This document shows, one piece after another, positions 5,765 to 8,181 of a DNA stretch of 8,181 nt. The notes beneath the pieces were generated by a model. It searched no databases. It saw nothing but the letters and a program-made list of their open reading frames with translations, and was not told the DNA's origin. The DNA is from an uncultured Elusimicrobia bacterium (GTDB lineage Bacteria; Elusimicrobiota; Elusimicrobia; Elusimicrobiales; Elusimicrobiaceae), in the NCBI GenBank assembly GCA_947164805.1, contig CAMUXX010000031.1:1-8181 (forward strand). Reading direction: 5' to 3'. The position numbers were made by a program, and so were the translations under genes. How positions within the stretch are numbered: the stretch's first letter is position 1; the number at the start of each line of letters is the position of its first letter.

Positions 5765-7282
5765 ATGAAAAAAAATATAGAGGCACTTTTAGTTTATGCC
5801 TTTAAAAATAATTTAATTGAAAAAGAAGATCAATTTTGGGCGCAAAATGCGCTTTATTCTTTGCTAAATATTGACGGCAGTTGCCCAGATATTTTGCCAA
5901 ACCCTAAAGCCAAAAAATTGACTGAAATTTTAAATAATTTATCCGCTTATGCAGCGAAAAAAGGCCTGCTTAAAGCAGATACCGCAAGTTACCGCGATAA
6001 TTTTGAAATTGCCTTAATGGGCATTTTTACCGCGCGCCCGAGCGAAGTAAAAAATAAATTTTTTGCAGATAAACAAAAAAGCCCCAAACTTGCAACGGAC
6101 AATTTTTACAAATATTCCAAAGCCTTAAATTATATTAGAACGGATCAAATTGCAAAAAATATTTCCTGGAAAGTACATACAAAATATGGGAATGTGGGTT
6201 TAACAATAAATCTTGCCAAACCGGAAAAGGATCCAAAGGAAATTGCCTTGCTTGGCAAACAACCGCTTAAAGAAAATGCATACCCCAAATGCGTGCTTTG
6301 TGCGGAAAATGTGGGATATGCGGGCCGACTTGGTTACAGCGCGCGCCAAAATTTGCGCGTGATACCGCTTAAACTTGGGGGGGAAGATTGGTTTTTTCAA
6401 TACTCACCTTTTTCTTATTACAGTGAGCATAGTATTGTTGTTTCTTCTGAACATAAGCCAATGAAAATTACTGCAAAGACATTTGTCAATTTGCTTGATT
6501 TTTTGACGGAGTTTCCGCATTATTTTATCGGTTCAAATGCAGATTTGGGGCTTGTGGGCGGAAGTATTTTAAATCACGATCACTATCAGGCCGGGCGCTA
6601 TACTTTTGCTTTGGATACTGCCAAAACAAATTTGAAATTTAGTTTACCTAAATTTAAGCAAGTTGAATTTTCTTGGCTTAAATGGCCGGTTACGGTTTTG
6701 CGTGTGCGCGGGCCCAAAAAACAAGTTGCTTTGGCATCTGCGCATATTTTAAAAACTTGGCAAAATTATGACGATAAATCTGCTGAAATAATGCACGCCA
6801 CAGGTAAAGAACAGCATAGTACGATTACGCCTATTGCACGCTTTAAAAACGGCAAGTATGAAATCGATTTGGCTTTACGCAATAATCGCACTGACGGTAA
6901 ACACCCTTTTGGTATTTTTAATACGCCTGAAAAGTATCATAATATCAAGCGTGAAAATATGGGTTTAATTGAAGTTTTGGGCCTTGCGGTTTTGCCTGGC
7001 CGTCTTAAAAATCAGATGGCGCAAATTGCGGAATTAATAAGCAAAAACAAAATTGAAAATATCAAAAAAGACCAAAATTTAAAACTGCATTATAATTGGG
7101 TTAAAGAAATTTGCGCCGGAAAAAAATTCAAAAATTTAGCGGAAGCAGAAAAATTTTTACGAACGCAAATAGGCTATACTTTTGTAGCATCTTTAGAAGG
7201 CTGCGGTGTATTTAAACAAACGCCTGAAGGTAAACAAAATTTGCTAAAATTTATTAAAAGACTTGGAGGAAAAATTATTTAG
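5765..7282 (+). CDS. galT: Galactose-1-phosphate uridylyltransferase (GalT, Firmicutes-type, class II)
   Basis: This 505-residue enzyme swaps UMP between UDP-glucose and galactose-1-phosphate in the Leloir pathway, yielding UDP-galactose and glucose-1-phosphate in the cytoplasm. Its length and motifs are those of the long GalT class best known from Firmicutes, not the 350-residue class I form. Seen here are YPKCVLCAENVGYAGR (Cys176, Cys179), WFFQYSPFSYYSEHSIV, VGGSILNHDHYQAG, whose HDH (271-273) supplies the covalent-uridylyl histidine, and the C-terminal block LRNNRTDGKHPFGIF followed by ENMGLIEVLGLAVLPGRL (about 371-413). The start has AAAGGGG at good spacing. No galK or galE is in the window, so it may be scattered from its partners, feeding either galactose use or glycan precursors. 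It appears monocistronic, with a weak terminator right after the stop. All key residues I can check are present. Confidence 0.95.
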   Translation: MKKNIEALLVYAFKNNLIEKEDQFWAQNALYSLLNIDGSCPDILPNPKAKKLTEILNNLSAYAAKKGLLKADTASYRDNFEIALMGIFTARPSEVKNKFFADKQKSPKLATDNFYKYSKALNYIRTDQIAKNISWKVHTKYGNVGLTINLAKPEKDPKEIALLGKQPLKENAYPKCVLCAENVGYAGRLGYSARQNLRVIPLKLGGEDWFFQYSPFSYYSEHSIVVSSEHKPMKITAKTFVNLLDFLTEFPHYFIGSNADLGLVGGSILNHDHYQAGRYTFALDTAKTNLKFSLPKFKQVEFSWLKWPVTVLRVRGPKKQVALASAHILKTWQNYDDKSAEIMHATGKEQHSTITPIARFKNGKYEIDLALRNNRTDGKHPFGIFNTPEKYHNIKRENMGLIEVLGLAVLPGRLKNQMAQIAELISKNKIENIKKDQNLKLHYNWVKEICAGKKFKNLAEAEKFLRTQIGYTFVASLEGCGVFKQTPEGKQNLLKFIKRLGGKII

Positions 7283-7284
7283 CC

Positions 7285-7304
7285 AAGCCAAGAAAAAGGC
7301 TTTT
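7285..7304 (+). terminator. Weak intrinsic terminator after galT
   Basis: AAGCC (7285-7289) pairs with GGCTT (7298-7302) around an A-rich 8-base loop, followed by a short T-run to 7304. Only five pairs and four Ts, so it may leak into leader 2, which starts almost at once. Confidence 0.4.
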
Positions 7305-7321
7305 AAAATTTGAGAAGTGAA

Positions 7322-7440
7322 GATTGTTTAAGATGCTTAACTTCGGGTTAAGCAGAGCTGAACGGGCAAGATTACCCGACGGCACCTTAGAAGCTTAAAT
7401 AATCGCTAATCTGTTTATTTAATAAACAGGAGGCGGTTAT
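7322..7440 (+). ncRNA. Structured leader RNA 2: three-way junction plus alternative (anti-terminator) pairing
   Basis: Closing stem P1 is GATTGTTTAAG (7322-7332) with CTTAAATAATC (7394-7404): 11 pairs, one wobble. It encloses P2, GCTTAAC/GTTAAGC (7335-7341/7347-7353) with loop TTCGG, and P3, GCTG/CGGC (7357-7360/7380-7383) stacked under CGGG/CCCG (7363-7366/7375-7378) with loop CAAGATTA. The P3-P1 joiner is ACCTTAGAAG. Downstream is a hairpin CTGTTTA/TAAACAG (7411-7417/7423-7429). ATAATCGC (7399-7406), sharing bases with the 3' arm of P1, can pair with GCGGTTAT (7433-7440), the 5' arm of the following terminator. This is the usual layout of a transcription-attenuating riboswitch or leader. 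I do not recognise the aptamer. It could instead be an independent small RNA ending at that terminator. Confidence 0.6.
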
Positions 7441-7478
7441 ATGGGTTATTCTAAGGGCTCTGATAACCGCCTTTTTAT
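7431..7478 (+). terminator. Strong intrinsic terminator (attenuator) between leader 2 and pilin 2
   Basis: AGGCGGTTAT (7431-7440) and ATAACCGCCT (7463-7472) form ten perfect pairs around a 22-base loop, followed by TTTTT (7472-7476). It lies about 60 bases before the pilin ATG. If no promoter exists between it and the pilin, it controls pilin transcription. Confidence 0.88.
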
Positions 7479-7506
7479 ATTTAATTTTATGATTTGGCGT
7501 CACTGA
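7441..7506 (+). CDS. Possible 21-residue leader peptide overlapping the attenuator
   Basis: An ATG at 7441 has a perfect AGGAGG (7428-7433) seven bases upstream and opens a 21-codon frame (MGYSKGSDNRLFIFNFMIWRH) ending in TGA at 7504-7506. Its ribosome site and first codons are the 5' arm and loop of the terminator, and the stop lies 30 bases before the pilin ATG. Translation would melt the terminator stem. The match of ribosome site and ATG is better than for several real genes here, but the AGGCGG bases are also needed for the stem, so coincidence is possible. Confidence 0.3.
   Translation: MGYSKGSDNRLFIFNFMIWRH
7488..7493 (+). promoter_or_regulatory. Possible -10 box between attenuator and pilin 2
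   Basis: TATGAT (7488-7493) would start a transcript near 7500 that includes the pilin ribosome site AAGGAG (7524-7529). No -35 box is present at the right distance, where the terminator stem lies. If real, the pilin is not wholly dependent on readthrough. Confidence 0.25.
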
Positions 7507-7536
7507 TTTTGTTAGTAAAAATAAAGGAGAAAAAGT

Positions 7537-8010
7537 ATGAAACTAAAAAATAGTAAACAAAACTTCAAGCAAGGTTTTACTTTGCTTGAACTGCTGGTAG
7601 TGGTACTCATTATCGGCATACTTGCCGGTATTGCCTTGCCGCAATATCAGTTGGCAGTAGGAAAAGCAAAATTTACCACAATAAAAAATCTTACACACAG
7701 TATAGCACAGTCTGCACAAAGATATTATTTAATACATGGTTCTTATACCACGTCATTAGAAAATTTGGATATTGAAATCCCTAGCGAAATAACATGTGGT
7801 ATGCCTAGTGATACAATTTCTATGTTTTGCAAGACAATTATTTTTAATACACAGTTTAGATATTATCTCTTAAAAGATACAGGGAAACCTTTATATTGTC
7901 TAGTATATAGCACAGATAGTAATGATAAGGCAAATCGTTTATGTAAAAAAGAAACAAATGCTAATGAATATGCTTCAGGTGAAAATTGGATACGTTACTC
8001 TTATCAATAG
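7537..8010 (+). CDS. Type IV prepilin, four-cysteine C-terminal domain
   Basis: A 157-residue type IV pilin-like protein. The 13-residue leader (MKLKNSKQNFKQG) ends at Gly13, and mature Phe14 is followed by the N-helix FTLLELLVVVLIIGILAGIA, with Glu18 at mature position +5, then LPQYQLAVGKAKFTTIKNL. The helix is almost identical to that of the pilin at 1820-2398, but the C-terminal halves share little except the final cysteine loop (here YCLVYSTD to ANRLCKKE, Cys121 and Cys136). Two further cysteines are at 87 and 98, so two disulfides are possible. AAGGAG at 7524-7529 supports the start. It would be inserted in the inner membrane, processed by a prepilin peptidase and assembled into a pilus or pseudopilus; the machinery is not in the window. 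It is a single gene, controlled upstream by leader 2 and its attenuator, and closed by a bidirectional terminator. Confidence 0.92.
   Translation: MKLKNSKQNFKQGFTLLELLVVVLIIGILAGIALPQYQLAVGKAKFTTIKNLTHSIAQSAQRYYLIHGSYTTSLENLDIEIPSEITCGMPSDTISMFCKTIIFNTQFRYYLLKDTGKPLYCLVYSTDSNDKANRLCKKETNANEYASGENWIRYSYQ
7564..7590 (+). repeat. Hairpin over the prepilin cleavage-site codons, pilin 2
   Basis: TTCAAGCAA (7564-7572) pairs perfectly with TTGCTTGAA (7582-7590). Two inner pairs (G7573-T7581 and G7574-C7580) can extend it to 11 with a 5-base loop. It covers codons for FKQGFTLLE, the same point as the hairpin in the first pilin gene at 1867-1894. Confidence 0.6.
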
Positions 8011-8048
8011 TTAGAGGGTAATTTATTTGCTGCTTAATCCAGTGAATA

Positions 8049-8098
8049 AAAAACCGAGTGCTTGCTTGTTATGAAACTTTGCAAAACACCCGGTTTTT
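8049..8098. terminator. Bidirectional intrinsic terminator between convergent genes
   Basis: AAAAACCGAGTG (8049-8060) pairs with CACCCGGTTTTT (8087-8098), 11 of 12 positions, with an inner TTGC/GCAA (8062-8065/8081-8084). T-runs lie at both ends when read in either direction, so it can end the pilin 2 transcript and the minus-strand gene entering from the right. Confidence 0.85.
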
Positions 8099-8117
8099 AA
8101 ATATTTTAGTCCATAAT

Positions 8118-8181
8118 TTATGGCACGGCGTCCATCACTTTTTTGAGTTCTTCTTCGCTTTTGCCGCGGACTTCAACAGTC
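8118..8181 (-). CDS. C-terminal end of an unidentified protein (cut by window edge)
   Basis: The minus-strand frame from the right edge reads TVEVRGKSEEELKKVMDAVP and stops at TAA (8120-8118). Only 20 residues are visible: a beta-strand-like start and a charged amphipathic helix. The terminator just beyond its stop and the coding-like, more GC-rich bases support a real gene. I do not recognise the family. Confidence 0.6.
   Translation of the reverse strand, partial: TVEVRGKSEEELKKVMDAVP

Noticed and set aside
6200..6400. 66-codon minus-strand frame in galT
   Set aside because: It is antisense to conserved GalT motifs.
7322..7404. Leader 2 domain as a tRNA or tmRNA-like gene
   Set aside because: It has three helices but no T-loop sequence, anticodon arm of standard size or 7-bp acceptor stem with a CCA end.
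7494..7521. TTGGCG / TAAAAA as the pilin 2 promoter
   Set aside because: Transcription would start within the ribosome site, leaving the mRNA without a usable Shine-Dalgarno sequence.

Overview
The window is AT-rich bacterial chromosome from a Gram-negative organism. My best guess is a gut-type member of the Elusimicrobiota (Elusimicrobium relatives). The reasons are several solitary, short, cysteine-bearing type IV prepilins with a near-invariant FTLLELLVVVLIIGILA start, Shine-Dalgarno sites of the AAGGAG type, and a fermentative sugar gene (galT). That assignment rests on remembered family style, not on a search. I see no mobile element, CRISPR array, tRNA or rRNA.

Layout, left to right. 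At 2-670 is the 3' part of a metallophosphoesterase with altered active-site motifs. At 733-1035 is a small TRL-family lipoprotein closed by a clear terminator. At 1085-1537 is a low-molecular-weight protein tyrosine phosphatase. Next comes a 282-base non-coding leader rich in perfect stems, with its own extended -10 promoter, leading into a type IV pilin (1820-2398). Tail to tail with it, on the minus strand, lies a two-gene unit: a secreted TPR-SpoIID-like protein (3539-5707) overlapping by 16 bases a GT4-type glycosyltransferase (2406-3554). Divergent from that unit, with promoters packed back to back, is galT (5765-7282). A second structured non-coding leader (about 7305-7536) precedes another type IV pilin (7537-8010). 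A bidirectional terminator separates this from the end of a minus-strand gene cut by the window edge (8118-8181).

How the parts relate. Most products act at or outside the envelope: a lipoprotein, pilins, a TPR-SpoIID protein, and a glycosyltransferase for surface or wall glycans. GalT interconverts galactose-1-phosphate and UDP-galactose, which could serve catabolism or supply sugar for surface glycans. No single pathway unites the window.

The most interesting signal is in the two pilin leaders. Leader 2 reads like a complete attenuator: a three-way-junction domain closed by an 11-bp stem, an 8-bp alternative pairing that uses the 3' arm of that stem, and a perfect 10-bp intrinsic terminator whose 5' arm is the other half of the alternative pairing. 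Leader 1 is a different, larger fold ending in a U-tract and can also form mutually exclusive stems. I match neither to a riboswitch class I know. In addition, both pilin genes carry an 11-bp hairpin over the codons of the prepilin cleavage site, kept although the residues encoded by its left arm differ. Several enzymes look catalytically degenerate: the phosphoesterase, and the SpoIID domain, which lacks the usual catalytic Glu and GHG motif.
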